This document shows, piece by piece, positions 1 to 7,825 of a DNA stretch of 64,000 nt. The translations under genes were made by a program, and so were the position numbers. The notes under the pieces were generated by a model. The model did not search any database. It was given only the letters and a program-made list of their open reading frames with translations, and was not told the DNA's origin. This stretch comes from Acidimicrobiaceae bacterium (GTDB lineage: Bacteria; Actinomycetota; Acidimicrobiia; Acidimicrobiales; Palsa-688): NCBI GenBank assembly GCA_003166025.1, contig PMWT01000110.1, forward strand, positions 1 to 64,000, read 5' to 3'. Position 1 is the first letter of the stretch. Each line of letters begins with the position of its first letter.

Positions 1-1
1 A

Positions 2-97
2 AACCGTCCGGACGAGCGAAACCCTCCGGACGAGGCAGCCGTGGCCGTCGCCCGCGAACACATCGTGGCGTCAAGGCTTTCAGAGCTGTTGCAGTAG
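2..97 (+). CDS. C-terminal tail of an unidentified protein, truncated by window start
   Basis: An open frame runs from the first bases of the window to a TAG at 95-97 and encodes 31 residues, ending in a helix-like segment rich in Ala, Arg, Glu and Leu. Third positions are mostly G or C, as in the neighbouring genes, so this is probably the real end of a gene that starts outside the window. Too little is present to name a family. It is followed by a 22-bp tandem repeat and then the membrane-protein gene on the same strand. Confidence 0.4.
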   Translation, partial: NRPDERNPPDEAAVAVAREHIVASRLSELLQ

Positions 98-121
98 CCG
101 GCCGGCTGTGTCGGCTGGCGC

Positions 122-187
122 CCCCCGGCTCTGCTGACTGACGCCCCCGGCTCTGCTGACTGACGCCCCCGGCTCTGCTGGCTTACG
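122..187 (+). repeat. 22-bp direct repeat, three tandem copies
   Basis: Copies one (122-143) and two (144-165) are identical, each beginning CCCCCGGCTCTGCTGACTGA. Copy three (166-187) shares the first 15 bases and then diverges. The array ends 8 bases before the GTG start of the membrane-protein gene, so it occupies its probable leader. Confidence 0.85.
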
Positions 188-195
188 CTGGCGGC

Positions 196-2109
196 GTGCC
201 GGCGCGACATCCTGGGCGTCGGGGCCGCTTGGAGCGAATCTCGGCCTGCCTGCCTTCGGGCTGGCGCGGGACACTGCTCGTATCGGCGGCCGTCACCTTG
301 CTCAACTGGCCGGGCTGGACGCAGATAGGGCCCGGCCTGGACCCCTCCTGGCAGGCCGGGCTGGCCATGGCCTTCACCCGGCATTTCCAATGGGGGCCTC
401 AGATCGACTTCACCTACGGGCCTTATGGTTTCGCCGGTTTCCTGGAGCCCTTCTACCGGTCGACGGCACTGATCGCCGTCCTTTACATTTTTGCGGTCAC
501 CTCCGTGCTGGCGGCTCTTCTGGTGGCGGGCCTGCGCCGCTACTGGGGCCTGGCCTCTGCCGGGGTCGTCGCCTGGGCAGTCATCGCCCTGTCTTGGGCG
601 ACTACGCGCGCCGCTGACTTTGCCTCGGTGGCCGGCCTCGGCTTGGCGCTGGGCGTGCTCCAGGCGCAGCGCCGGGCCGTGCGGGCCACGCTCGTCTTCG
701 CTTTGGGGGCCCTGGCTGGTTTTGCTCTTCTCGTCAAGCTCAACACCGGGGTGACCCTTGTGGGCTTGCTGGCTCTGGCTCTGGTGGGAGCGGACGGCAC
801 CTGGCGCCAACGCCTGCGCCTCGCCGGCCCGGGGGCCGGGGCGCTGGTTGCTGTGTTCGCAATTTCTTGGGCGGCGGCCGGCCAAAGCTTCGGGAACCTC
901 CCCAGCTTCGTTCACGCCTCGGTGTCGCTGGCTCTCGGTTACAGCGAGGCCATAAGCGGCAGCATCGACCAAGCCTCGATAGCCCGGTACGCGCTGGTCA
1001 TCTCGGCGCTGCTCGTCTTCGTCCTTGCCTCAGCTCTGCGCCACCGACCGCTCCGGCAGCAGGTCATCACGTCAGTCATGCTCGTCGGCTGGGGATGGGC
1101 GGTCGTAAAGGACAGCTTCGTCAGTGGCAACCACTTCCTGGGCTTCTTCCGGGTCGTGCTCGCCGCCGTTGCCCTGGTGTGCACCCTCCGGCCTCCCCGG
1201 CGGATTTATGCCACCGCCCTGGCGCTGGCGGCCTGCGTCACCATGGCCACGGCCGAGTTCCCGGTGGCGGACCCGATCGCCAGCGTCCACGCCCTCGGGA
1301 CCGACCTGGCCGACCTCGTCCAGCCCGCCCGGTTCGCCCGGATGACGGCGGCCACCCGCGCCCGGGCCCTCAGGGAAGAGCACCTGTCCCCGTCGGTGCT
1401 GGCCGTCCTGCGCGGCCACAGCTTGGCCATCGAGCCCTGGGAGAACATGGCGGCCTGGGCCGACCCCGAGGCCCGGTGGTCCCCCGAGCCCGTCGTCCAG
1501 GCCTACAGCGCGTACACGACGTACCTCGACGACCTCGGCTCGGCCTTCCTGGCCTCGCCCCGCGCCCCGCAGATGGTCCTTGTCTGGCCCTTACAGTTCG
1601 GCTTTGATTCCCGAGACCCTTACATGGACCCCCCGACGACGGAGATGGTCATTTACTGCCACTACCACCAGCTGAGGGCCCGGGGCCCATGGCAGGTCCT
1701 CCAACGTGTGCCCGACAGGTGCGGGCGGCCCGCGGTCATCGCCCGAGAGCGCACCCGTTTCGGCGAGCCGGTGGACGTCCCCGGCGCGCCCGGGCGGATG
1801 GTGGTCGCCAGTTTCTCGTTTGGTCTGCCTTTGCTCTCCAAGATCGACGGCGCGCTGCTCAAACCTCCTGACGTCTACCTGAGGGTCTGGAGCGGTGACC
1901 GCCAGCCGGTCACCTACCGTTTTGTCACCGGCACGCAGGCGGACGAGCATGTCGTGAGCGTTCCCTCCGCGCTCGGCTATTCGGCCCCCTTCGCTCCGCC
2001 GCCTCTGAGGCGGCTGGAGATCCTGGGCGGGGGCTGGGCCACCGGCCACGGGAGCATCGCCATAACGTTCTGGGCGCTGAGCATGACCCGCGGCCCGGGC
2101 GTCACCTGA
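196..2109 (+). CDS. Polytopic membrane protein of unknown function
   Basis: 637 residues from a GTG start. A first hydrophobic segment (about residues 24-41) precedes a Trp- and Gly-rich stretch containing a TYGPYGF motif at about residues 73-79. Roughly eight further hydrophobic helices follow up to about residue 350. The remaining 280 residues are soluble and contain no Cys pair or nucleotide-binding motif that I recognise. The arrangement (conserved extracytoplasmic loop after helix 1, many helices, large soluble tail) recalls GT-C glycosyltransferase-like membrane proteins, but the usual early Asp motif is not clear. Function is therefore left open. It is convergent with the SDR gene. Confidence 0.75.
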   Translation: MPARHPGRRGRLERISACLPSGWRGTLLVSAAVTLLNWPGWTQIGPGLDPSWQAGLAMAFTRHFQWGPQIDFTYGPYGFAGFLEPFYRSTALIAVLYIFAVTSVLAALLVAGLRRYWGLASAGVVAWAVIALSWATTRAADFASVAGLGLALGVLQAQRRAVRATLVFALGALAGFALLVKLNTGVTLVGLLALALVGADGTWRQRLRLAGPGAGALVAVFAISWAAAGQSFGNLPSFVHASVSLALGYSEAISGSIDQASIARYALVISALLVFVLASALRHRPLRQQVITSVMLVGWGWAVVKDSFVSGNHFLGFFRVVLAAVALVCTLRPPRRIYATALALAACVTMATAEFPVADPIASVHALGTDLADLVQPARFARMTAATRARALREEHLSPSVLAVLRGHSLAIEPWENMAAWADPEARWSPEPVVQAYSAYTTYLDDLGSAFLASPRAPQMVLVWPLQFGFDSRDPYMDPPTTEMVIYCHYHQLRARGPWQVLQRVPDRCGRPAVIARERTRFGEPVDVPGAPGRMVVASFSFGLPLLSKIDGALLKPPDVYLRVWSGDRQPVTYRFVTGTQADEHVVSVPSALGYSAPFAPPPLRRLEILGGGWATGHGSIAITFWALSMTRGPGVT

Positions 2110-2124
2110 GCCGTGACGATCCCC

Positions 2125-2160
2125 GCCTACGGGCCCCTGCCTACAGGGCCCCCGCCTACA
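2125..2160. terminator. Short repeats and GC hairpin between convergent genes
   Basis: The 46-bp gap between the membrane-protein stop and the SDR stop holds GCCTAC three times (2125, 2139, 2154) and GGGCCC twice (2131-2136 and 2146-2151). The two GGGCCC blocks can pair as a 6-bp stem with a 9-nt loop. There is no T-run, so a bidirectional terminator role is only suggested by position. Confidence 0.3.
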
Positions 2161-2935
2161 TAGGGGTTACATAAGCGCCCGAGATCCCACCGTCCACCAG
2201 GAACGTCGACGCCGTTACGAACGAGGCGTCGTCGCTGGCCAGGAAGGCCACAGCCGCGGCTATTTCCTCGGGCTCGGCGAAGCGGCCGGCGGGGATATGG
2301 ACCAGGCGCCTGGCCGCGCGAGGCGGGTCCTTGGCAAACAATTCCTGGAGCAGCGGCGTGTTCACTGGTCCGGGGCAAAGAGCATTGACCCTGATGCCTT
2401 CCCGGGCGAACTGGACGCCGAGTTCCCGGGACATGGCCAGCACACCGCCCTTCGAGGCGGTGTAAGAGATCTGCGACGTGGCCGATCCCAGCACGGCGAC
2501 GAATGAGGCGGTGTTTATGATCGAGCCCTTGCCGGCGCGCTGCATGTAGGGGATGACGGCCCGGCAGCACAGGTAGACCGAGGTGAGGTTTACGTCCTGG
2601 ACGCGCCGCCAGGCATCCATGCCGGTGGTGAGTATGGAGTCGTCGTCGGGAGGTGAGATACCGGCGTTGTTGAAGGCGACGTCGATGCGCCCGTAGGCGT
2701 CGTAAGCGGCCCGGTAGAGCCGCTCTACTTCGACGTCGCTGCTCACGTCGGTCCCGACGAACAGGCCGCCGACCTCGTCGGCGCTCGACGTCCCCGCTTC
2801 GCGGTCCACGTCGGCCACCACGACGGTGGCGCCCTCCGAGGCCAGGCGCCGGACCGTGGCCAGGCCGATACCACCGGCACCGCCGGTGACGACCGCCACC
2901 CTGCCCTCGAGGCGACGACAAACAGGTTGTTGCAC
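2156..2935 (-). CDS. Short-chain dehydrogenase/reductase (SDR)
   Basis: 259 residues, the usual length for classical SDRs. The N-terminal Rossmann motif TGGAGGIG (residues 17-24), the NNAG motif (about 89-92) and the catalytic YTASK (Tyr plus Lys four residues on, about 157-161) are intact. A VDGG motif near the C-terminus is typical of FabG-like members. It is an NAD(P)-dependent oxidoreductase, and the alcohol or keto substrate cannot be deduced. It lies 3 bases after the aldehyde dehydrogenase stop and is the last gene of a minus-strand run ATPase, gamma-glutamyl hydrolase, aldehyde dehydrogenase, SDR, so it probably takes part in the same catabolic route. Confidence 0.9.
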   Translation of the reverse strand: MQQPVCRRLEGRVAVVTGGAGGIGLATVRRLASEGATVVVADVDREAGTSSADEVGGLFVGTDVSSDVEVERLYRAAYDAYGRIDVAFNNAGISPPDDDSILTTGMDAWRRVQDVNLTSVYLCCRAVIPYMQRAGKGSIINTASFVAVLGSATSQISYTASKGGVLAMSRELGVQFAREGIRVNALCPGPVNTPLLQELFAKDPPRAARRLVHIPAGRFAEPEEIAAAVAFLASDDASFVTASTFLVDGGISGAYVTPM

Positions 2936-2938
2936 CAG

Positions 2939-4300
2939 TTATCCCTCCGTGGCGATAAAGACGTTCTTCACGTCTGTGAACGCGTCGGGCGCGTCGGGGC
3001 CGAGCTCGCGACCGAGGCCGGACTGTTTAAACCCGCCGAAGGGCGTCCAGTACCGCACCGAGGAGTGAGAGTTGACCGACAGGTTGCCCGAATCTATGGC
3101 CCGGGCGACACGCAGGGCCCGGCCTACGTCTCTGGTCCAGATGGAGCCGGAAAGCCCGTACTCGCTATCGTTGGCCGCCCGGATGGCGCCGGCCTCGTCG
3201 TCGAACGGCACCACTGCCACGACCGGCCCGAAAATCTCCTCCCGGAACGCACGGTCGTCGGGGCCGATGGGGGCGAGGACGGTGGGTGGGTACCAGTACC
3301 CGGGCCCATCGGGGCAGCTGCCCCGGAAGGCAACAGGCGCCCCCTCGGGGACGTAGGAGGCGACCCGCTCGCGGTGTTGGGCGCTGATGAGGGGCCCCAT
3401 CTCGCTCGACGCCAGGGCCGGGTCCTCGACCCGCACGGCCTTGACGGCCTGCTCCAGGAGTTCCAAGAACCGGTCATAGACGCTGCGCTCGACCAGGATC
3501 CGCGACCGTGCGCAGCAGTCCTGGCCGGCGTTGTCGAACACGCTCATCGGAGCGCTGGCCGCCGCCCGCTCGACGTCTGCGTCCGCGAAGACGATATTGG
3601 CGCTCTTGCCCCCGAGCTCAAGCGTCAACCGCTTCACCTGCTTGGCACAGCCGGCCATTATCTGCTTCCCGACTTCGGTCGACCCCGTGAACACGACCTT
3701 GCGCACGTGCGGGTTTGAGACGAAGCGGTCACCGACCACTGCTCCTTGGCCGGGAAGGACCGTGAAGACGTGCTCGGGTAGTCCTGCCTGGCGGGCCAGC
3801 TCGCCGAGGCGCAGCGCGGTCAGGGGCGTTAGCTCAGCCGGTTTTAGGACCACTGTGTTCCCCGCGGCCAGGGCGGGGGCGAACCCCCAGCCGGCGATCG
3901 GCATGGGGAAGTTCCAGGGCACGATCACACCCACGACCCCGAGAGGTTCCTTGAAGGTGAGGTCCACGCCGCCCGGTACCGGTATCTGGCGGCCGAACAG
4001 CCGCTCCGGGGCGGCGGAGTAGTAGTTGAGCACGTCGCGGACGTTGCCCGCCTCCCACCGGGCATTGGCAACGGTGTGGCCGGAGTTGACGACCTCCAGG
4101 CGTGCGAGTTCTTCGCGGTCGGCGTCCACCGCCTCGGCGAAGCGGCGCAGGAGGCGGCCGCGGTCAGCCGGAGCGACCCGTCGCCACTCTTCGAACGCCC
4201 GCTGGGCGTTTTCGATAGCTGCGTCCGTCTCCTCGGCGGAGGTGCGGGGGATCTGCGCGACGGCCTGTGCTGTGGCCGGGTTGACGACGGTCGTGGCCAT
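2939..4300 (-). CDS. NAD(P)-dependent aldehyde dehydrogenase
   Basis: 453 residues from the ATG at 4300-4298. A start further upstream would add only an Arg/Gly-rich tail overlapping the preceding gene. Family hallmarks are present: PWNFP (about 123-127), FTGSTEVG (cofactor site), ELGGKS with the general-base Glu, and FDNAGQDCCARSR holding the catalytic Cys. The C-terminal PFGGFKQSGLGRE motif is also intact. The start codon overlaps the stop of the gamma-glutamyl hydrolase by one base (TAATG), implying translational coupling. By context it could oxidise gamma-glutamyl-aminobutyraldehyde or betaine aldehyde. The sequence alone does not decide. Confidence 0.9.
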   Translation of the reverse strand: MATTVVNPATAQAVAQIPRTSAEETDAAIENAQRAFEEWRRVAPADRGRLLRRFAEAVDADREELARLEVVNSGHTVANARWEAGNVRDVLNYYSAAPERLFGRQIPVPGGVDLTFKEPLGVVGVIVPWNFPMPIAGWGFAPALAAGNTVVLKPAELTPLTALRLGELARQAGLPEHVFTVLPGQGAVVGDRFVSNPHVRKVVFTGSTEVGKQIMAGCAKQVKRLTLELGGKSANIVFADADVERAAASAPMSVFDNAGQDCCARSRILVERSVYDRFLELLEQAVKAVRVEDPALASSEMGPLISAQHRERVASYVPEGAPVAFRGSCPDGPGYWYPPTVLAPIGPDDRAFREEIFGPVVAVVPFDDEAGAIRAANDSEYGLSGSIWTRDVGRALRVARAIDSGNLSVNSHSSVRYWTPFGGFKQSGLGRELGPDAPDAFTDVKNVFIATEG

Positions 4301-5049
4301 TACCGGGCCGCCCCGACCAACGCCACGAACAAACGGTCGTCGGCCTGGGCGTCTTCGGGGTGCCACTGCACGCCCAGGGCGAAGTCCCGGCCCGTGATCT
4401 CGACGGCCTCCACCGTGCCGTCAACCGCGAAACCGACCGCCTCCATCCCCCGGCCCAGTCGGTCCACGGCCTGGTGGTGATGACAGCGTCCCTCGGTTCG
4501 TTCCCCCAGTATGGAGGCCGCCCGGCTACCGGGCTTGAGGGTCACTTGGTTCGGTGCGGTCCGGCCCGGCACGGGCCGGTGGTCGTCGTGGCCGAGCACG
4601 TCGGGGAGATGCTGGTGCAGCGTCCCGCCCAGGGCCACGTTGAGCACCTGTAGGCCGCGGCAGATGGCCAGCAACGGCAAGCCCTGTTGAAGGGCGCCGT
4701 GGCAGAGGGCGACCTCCCAGCTATCGCGTTCCTGGCGGGGCGGGTCTGTCTGGTCGTGCGGCTCGGCCCCATAGGTACCGGGGCCGACGTCCGGCCCCCC
4801 CGTGAGCACGAGCGCGTCCACTACCTCCAGGACCTCTCGGGGATCCCAGGGGACGGGTGGGAGGAGCACCGGGTGCCCCCCGGCCCGGGTCACGGCGGAT
4901 ACATAGCCGTACGGGAGCAGGGCGGCAGGCTCGTCCCACACGCCGAAACATGCCCTTTCGACATATGCCGACAGGGCTATCAGGGGCGCGGGCCGGGCAC
5001 TCAGGGGGGGCAACTCGGCGCCAAGAAGTAAGTCATGTCCCGAGCGCAC
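4300..5049 (-). CDS. Class I glutamine amidotransferase-like gamma-glutamyl hydrolase (peptidase C26, PuuD-like)
   Basis: 249 residues. The nucleophile elbow LLAICRGLQVLN with its Cys, the following GGTLHQH, and QWHPE with the catalytic His near the C-terminus identify a C26 hydrolase. PuuD members release glutamate from gamma-glutamyl-GABA in polyamine breakdown. The aldehyde dehydrogenase next to it fits that pathway, but the gamma-glutamyl-polyamine ligase and oxidase are not in this window, so the pathway assignment is inference. The protein is cytoplasmic. It lies 58 bases downstream of the ATPase gene on the same strand. Confidence 0.85.
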   Translation of the reverse strand: MRSGHDLLLGAELPPLSARPAPLIALSAYVERACFGVWDEPAALLPYGYVSAVTRAGGHPVLLPPVPWDPREVLEVVDALVLTGGPDVGPGTYGAEPHDQTDPPRQERDSWEVALCHGALQQGLPLLAICRGLQVLNVALGGTLHQHLPDVLGHDDHRPVPGRTAPNQVTLKPGSRAASILGERTEGRCHHHQAVDRLGRGMEAVGFAVDGTVEAVEITGRDFALGVQWHPEDAQADDRLFVALVGAAR

Positions 5050-5107
5050 GCTAATTGAACGGCGACGAAGTCTGCCACCGGCACGATCTGAGCGTCAGCT
5101 CGGCGCC

Positions 5108-6247
5108 TCAGACCCGGACCGGTTCGCCCCCGACGGAGCGTCGCAGTGCCGCATGTAGGGTGTCTGGTGTCAGGACACCCAGGTAAAGGCCGTTGTCGAG
5201 CACCGCCACCCAGGCGGCGTCGTTTTGGAGCATCTCGGCGAAGGCGGTCTTGAGCGAGGCCTCAAGGCCCACGCTCGCCCTGAGCGGGCGCATGTAGCGG
5301 GACACGGAGGCAGAGCCGTCGGGCTGGCGGGAACCGTCGGGCGGCCCGGCCGGCTCGACCCAACCGAGCAGGGCCCCTTCATCGTTCACCACTACCGCCC
5401 AGCGCGTGCCCTCGGCCTCCACGGCGGCATGTGCTAGGTCGATGGTCGTGCGGGGGCCGACCACGGGAGGAGTGTAGAGGTCCGTTACCTCGATCGGCGT
5501 CACCGCCAGGCGCCGAAGGCCCCGGTCAGCCCCTATGAAGTCGGCTACGAAGGGCGTGGCCGGGTGCCCGAGCACCTCGGCCGGTGTGTCGTACTGCTGG
5601 AGCACGCCGCCCTGGCTCAGCACGGCTATCCGGTCCCCCATGGTCACCGCCTCGTCGACGTCGTGTGTGACGAGGATGATGGTCTTGTGGAGCTGCTGCT
5701 GCAGGCGCAGGAACTCCTGCTGGAGCCGCTCCCGGGCAATCGGGTCGACGGCCCCGAACGGCTCGTCCATCAGCAGGACGGGCGGGTCCCCGGCCAGGGC
5801 GCGGGCGACGCCGACGCGCTGTGCCTGCCCGCCCGAGAGCTGGTGCGGGTAGCGACCGGCGTATACGGCGGGGTCGAGGCCGACCAGGTCCAACAGGTCT
5901 GAAACGCGGGCGCGTACACGGGCGCGGTCCCAGCCGAGCAGCCGGGGCACGGAGGCTACATTGTCGGCGACTTTCAAATGAGGGAAAAGGCCCGGCTGCT
6001 GGATCACGTAGCCCGTCTGGCGGCGCAGCTCGACACGGTCGAGGGTGGCGATGTCCTTCCCGTCGACCAGCACCTTGCCGCTGGTGGGTTCGACGAGCCG
6101 GTTGACCATGCGCAGCACGGTCGTTTTCCCCCCTCCTGAAGGCCCCACGAGCACGCACAGCTCGCCCGCGTCCACCTGGAGGTCAAGGTTGTCCACGGCA
6201 TAAGACCCGTTGCCGTAGCGCTTGGAGACCTTTTCGAAGCGGATCAT
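5108..6247 (-). CDS. Quaternary-amine-type ABC transporter ATPase with CBS tail (OpuCA/ProV-like)
   Basis: 379 residues. Walker A GPSGGGKTT (about 37-45), Q-loop, signature LSGGQAQR and Walker B VLLMDEP are complete. A regulatory tail of about 130 residues resembles the paired CBS domains of osmoprotectant ATPases, where they sense ionic strength. The two permeases are divergent (from 6357) and the binding protein follows at 7814-8749 on the minus strand, so a full transporter is encoded in three transcripts. Here the ATPase leads the minus-strand run into the gamma-glutamyl hydrolase and dehydrogenases, linking uptake to breakdown of the imported compound. Confidence 0.9.
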   Translation of the reverse strand: MIRFEKVSKRYGNGSYAVDNLDLQVDAGELCVLVGPSGGGKTTVLRMVNRLVEPTSGKVLVDGKDIATLDRVELRRQTGYVIQQPGLFPHLKVADNVASVPRLLGWDRARVRARVSDLLDLVGLDPAVYAGRYPHQLSGGQAQRVGVARALAGDPPVLLMDEPFGAVDPIARERLQQEFLRLQQQLHKTIILVTHDVDEAVTMGDRIAVLSQGGVLQQYDTPAEVLGHPATPFVADFIGADRGLRRLAVTPIEVTDLYTPPVVGPRTTIDLAHAAVEAEGTRWAVVVNDEGALLGWVEPAGPPDGSRQPDGSASVSRYMRPLRASVGLEASLKTAFAEMLQNDAAWVAVLDNGLYLGVLTPDTLHAALRRSVGGEPVRV

Positions 6248-6305
6248 GGGGACCGCAAGCCTACCGACAAGGACGTCCCTATCCTTGTCAGACCGGAGAT
6301 CCGCT

Positions 6306-6350
6306 CACCCCGGATAGGGCCACCCCGGATAGGGCCACCCCGGATAGGGT
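6306..6350 (+). promoter_or_regulatory. 15-bp tandem repeat (x3) in a divergent promoter region
   Basis: Three adjoining copies of CACCCCGGATAGGGC occupy 6306-6320, 6321-6335 and 6336-6350, the last ending in T. They sit between the divergent ATPase (starts 6247) and permease (starts 6357) genes, only 6 bases before the permease ATG. The reverse complement of the GGATAGGG core also appears at about 6278-6284 (CCTATCC). Arrays of this kind in a 109-bp divergent region could be operators, or could shape permease translation initiation. Confidence 0.6.
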
Positions 6351-6356
6351 CTGTGG

Positions 6357-7040
6357 ATGCTGCCCCTCGTCGGTTCGGCCGGGCCGCTGTTCCAATGGAG
6401 CTGGATCTCCTCGCAGTCGGGGACGATCCTCTCATTGCTCGTCCAGCACATCGAGCTCACGGCCATAGCGGTGGGTATCGGCCTGGCCATCTCGTTGCCG
6501 CTGGGCGTTGCCGCATGGCGGTTGCCGGCCCTGCGCACGCCCCTGGTCGGTTTCACCGGTTTGCTTTACGTTGTCCCCTCTGTCGCCCTGATGGCGCTGC
6601 TGGCCCCGCTCACCGGGTTTTTCTCGGTCACCACGGCCGAGGTGGCCCTTGTCAGCTACACCTTGCTCATCCTCCTGCGCAATACTGTCGCCGGCTTGAG
6701 CTCGGTCCCGGCCGACGCCCACGAGGCGGCCCGGGGCATGGGCTACACGCAGCTCGAGGAGCTGTTCAAGGTCCAGCTGCCCCTGGCGCTGCCCTCGGTA
6801 CTGGCGGGCCTGCGGGTCGCCACGGTCACGACCATCGGATTGGTCAACGTGACTGCGTTCATCGGCCAGGGAGGGCTCGGCCAGTTGATCATCCAAGGCT
6901 TCGGTGAGGACTTCAATACCCCCATCGTGGTGGGCCTGGTGCTGTCGGTGCTTCTGGCCGGCGTGGCGGACGCCATCCTGGTCGGCGTCGAGCACCTCGT
7001 GCTGCCCTGGCGGCGGGCCGGAGCGGGTGCTCGCAGTTGA
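6357..7040 (+). CDS. Quaternary-amine-type ABC transporter permease 1 (OpuCB/ProW-like)
   Basis: 227 residues with about five membrane helices. The cytoplasmic coupling loop DAHEAARGMGYTQLEELFKVQLPLALP is the EAA motif of binding-protein-dependent permeases, followed by the conserved GLGQLIIQG stretch. Size and motifs match the OpuCB/OpuCD and YehW/YehY families that move glycine betaine, choline or related compounds. The ATG at 6357 immediately follows a 15-bp repeat array and has only a weak purine tract upstream. Its TGA overlaps the TTG start of the second permease. Confidence 0.88.
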   Translation: MLPLVGSAGPLFQWSWISSQSGTILSLLVQHIELTAIAVGIGLAISLPLGVAAWRLPALRTPLVGFTGLLYVVPSVALMALLAPLTGFFSVTTAEVALVSYTLLILLRNTVAGLSSVPADAHEAARGMGYTQLEELFKVQLPLALPSVLAGLRVATVTTIGLVNVTAFIGQGGLGQLIIQGFGEDFNTPIVVGLVLSVLLAGVADAILVGVEHLVLPWRRAGAGARS

Positions 7041-7780
7041 GTTTCCTCTCCCACGTCGTCGCCTTCTTCACCACCGGGTCGAACTGGACCGGCTCGAGCG
7101 GGATCGTCGCCCTGTCGCTCGAACAGGCCAAGCTTTCAGTGGTCGCGGTGGTGGCTGCCATCATCGCCGGGGTCGGCGCCGGCGCCCTCCTGGGCCATTC
7201 CGGCCGGGGGAGTTTCGCTGTGGTGAACGCCGCCAACGCCGCACGTGCCGTCCCATCGTTCGCCCTGCTTACCCTGATCGCCATCCAGCCCGCCATCGTG
7301 CGCCTTCAGGAGGGTGGTTTCCTCACCGCGGTCATAACCATGTTCGCCCTAGCCGTGCCGCCTATCCTCACCAACGCTTATGTGGGCGTCCGGGACATAG
7401 ACCCGGCCGTCCGCTCGGCCGCCCTGGCCATGGGCATGACCCCGGGCCAGCTCCTGCGCCAGGTCGAACTGCCCCTGGCCCTGCCCCTGGTGATGGCGGG
7501 CATCCGGACGGCCTCCGTCGAGGTGGTGGCGACAGCCACCCTGGCTGCGTACGTCGGCGTGAGCGACCTGGGAACTTACATATTCACCGGGCTGGCCACC
7601 CGCAACAACGTCGAGACCTTTAGTGGAGCACTGGTGGTGGCTGTCCTGGCCCTGGCGGTCGACCTCGTGCTGGCGGCTGCAGCACGAGGTCTGACGCCGG
7701 TCGGGTTACGCAGCCCCTCGCGGTCTTGGCGCCGCGGGACGGATTCGCTGGCGACCATCCGGCCGCGCCGAACTACTTGA
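7037..7780 (+). CDS. Quaternary-amine-type ABC transporter permease 2 (OpuCD-like)
   Basis: 247 residues from a TTG that overlaps the previous stop (TTGA). The fold is the same as that of the first permease: about five helices and an EAA loop with AALAMGMTPGQLLRQVELPLALP around residues 132-154. The C-terminal 25 residues are Arg/Ser-rich and probably cytoplasmic. It should form a heterodimeric channel with permease 1. The gene is convergent with the binding-protein gene, separated by 33 bases that hold a palindrome and a 12-bp direct repeat. Confidence 0.88.
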   Translation: MSFLSHVVAFFTTGSNWTGSSGIVALSLEQAKLSVVAVVAAIIAGVGAGALLGHSGRGSFAVVNAANAARAVPSFALLTLIAIQPAIVRLQEGGFLTAVITMFALAVPPILTNAYVGVRDIDPAVRSAALAMGMTPGQLLRQVELPLALPLVMAGIRTASVEVVATATLAAYVGVSDLGTYIFTGLATRNNVETFSGALVVAVLALAVDLVLAAAARGLTPVGLRSPSRSWRRGTDSLATIRPRRTT

Positions 7781-7825
7781 GGCTCAATTTGAGCCGACCG
7801 TTAGGTGAGGCCATTAGGTGAGGCC
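7781..7825. terminator. Palindrome and duplicated stop region between convergent genes
   Basis: GGCTCAATTTGAGCC (7781-7795) is a perfect 7-bp inverted repeat around one base, directly after the permease stop. TTAGGTGAGGCC then occurs twice (7801-7812 and 7814-7825). The second copy supplies the binding-protein stop and last codons. This could end transcription from both sides, but no T-run follows. Confidence 0.4.

Noticed and set aside
122..187. Repeats as a CRISPR array
   Set aside because: Copies are directly adjacent with no spacers, and no cas genes are present.
867..1607. Long plus-strand open frame inside the membrane-protein gene
   Set aside because: It is a shadow frame: Arg/Pro/Gly-rich, no domain, and the overlapping frame has clear membrane helices.
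6306..6350. Repeats as a CRISPR array or plasmid iterons
   Set aside because: Only three adjoining units without spacers, and no replication gene nearby.
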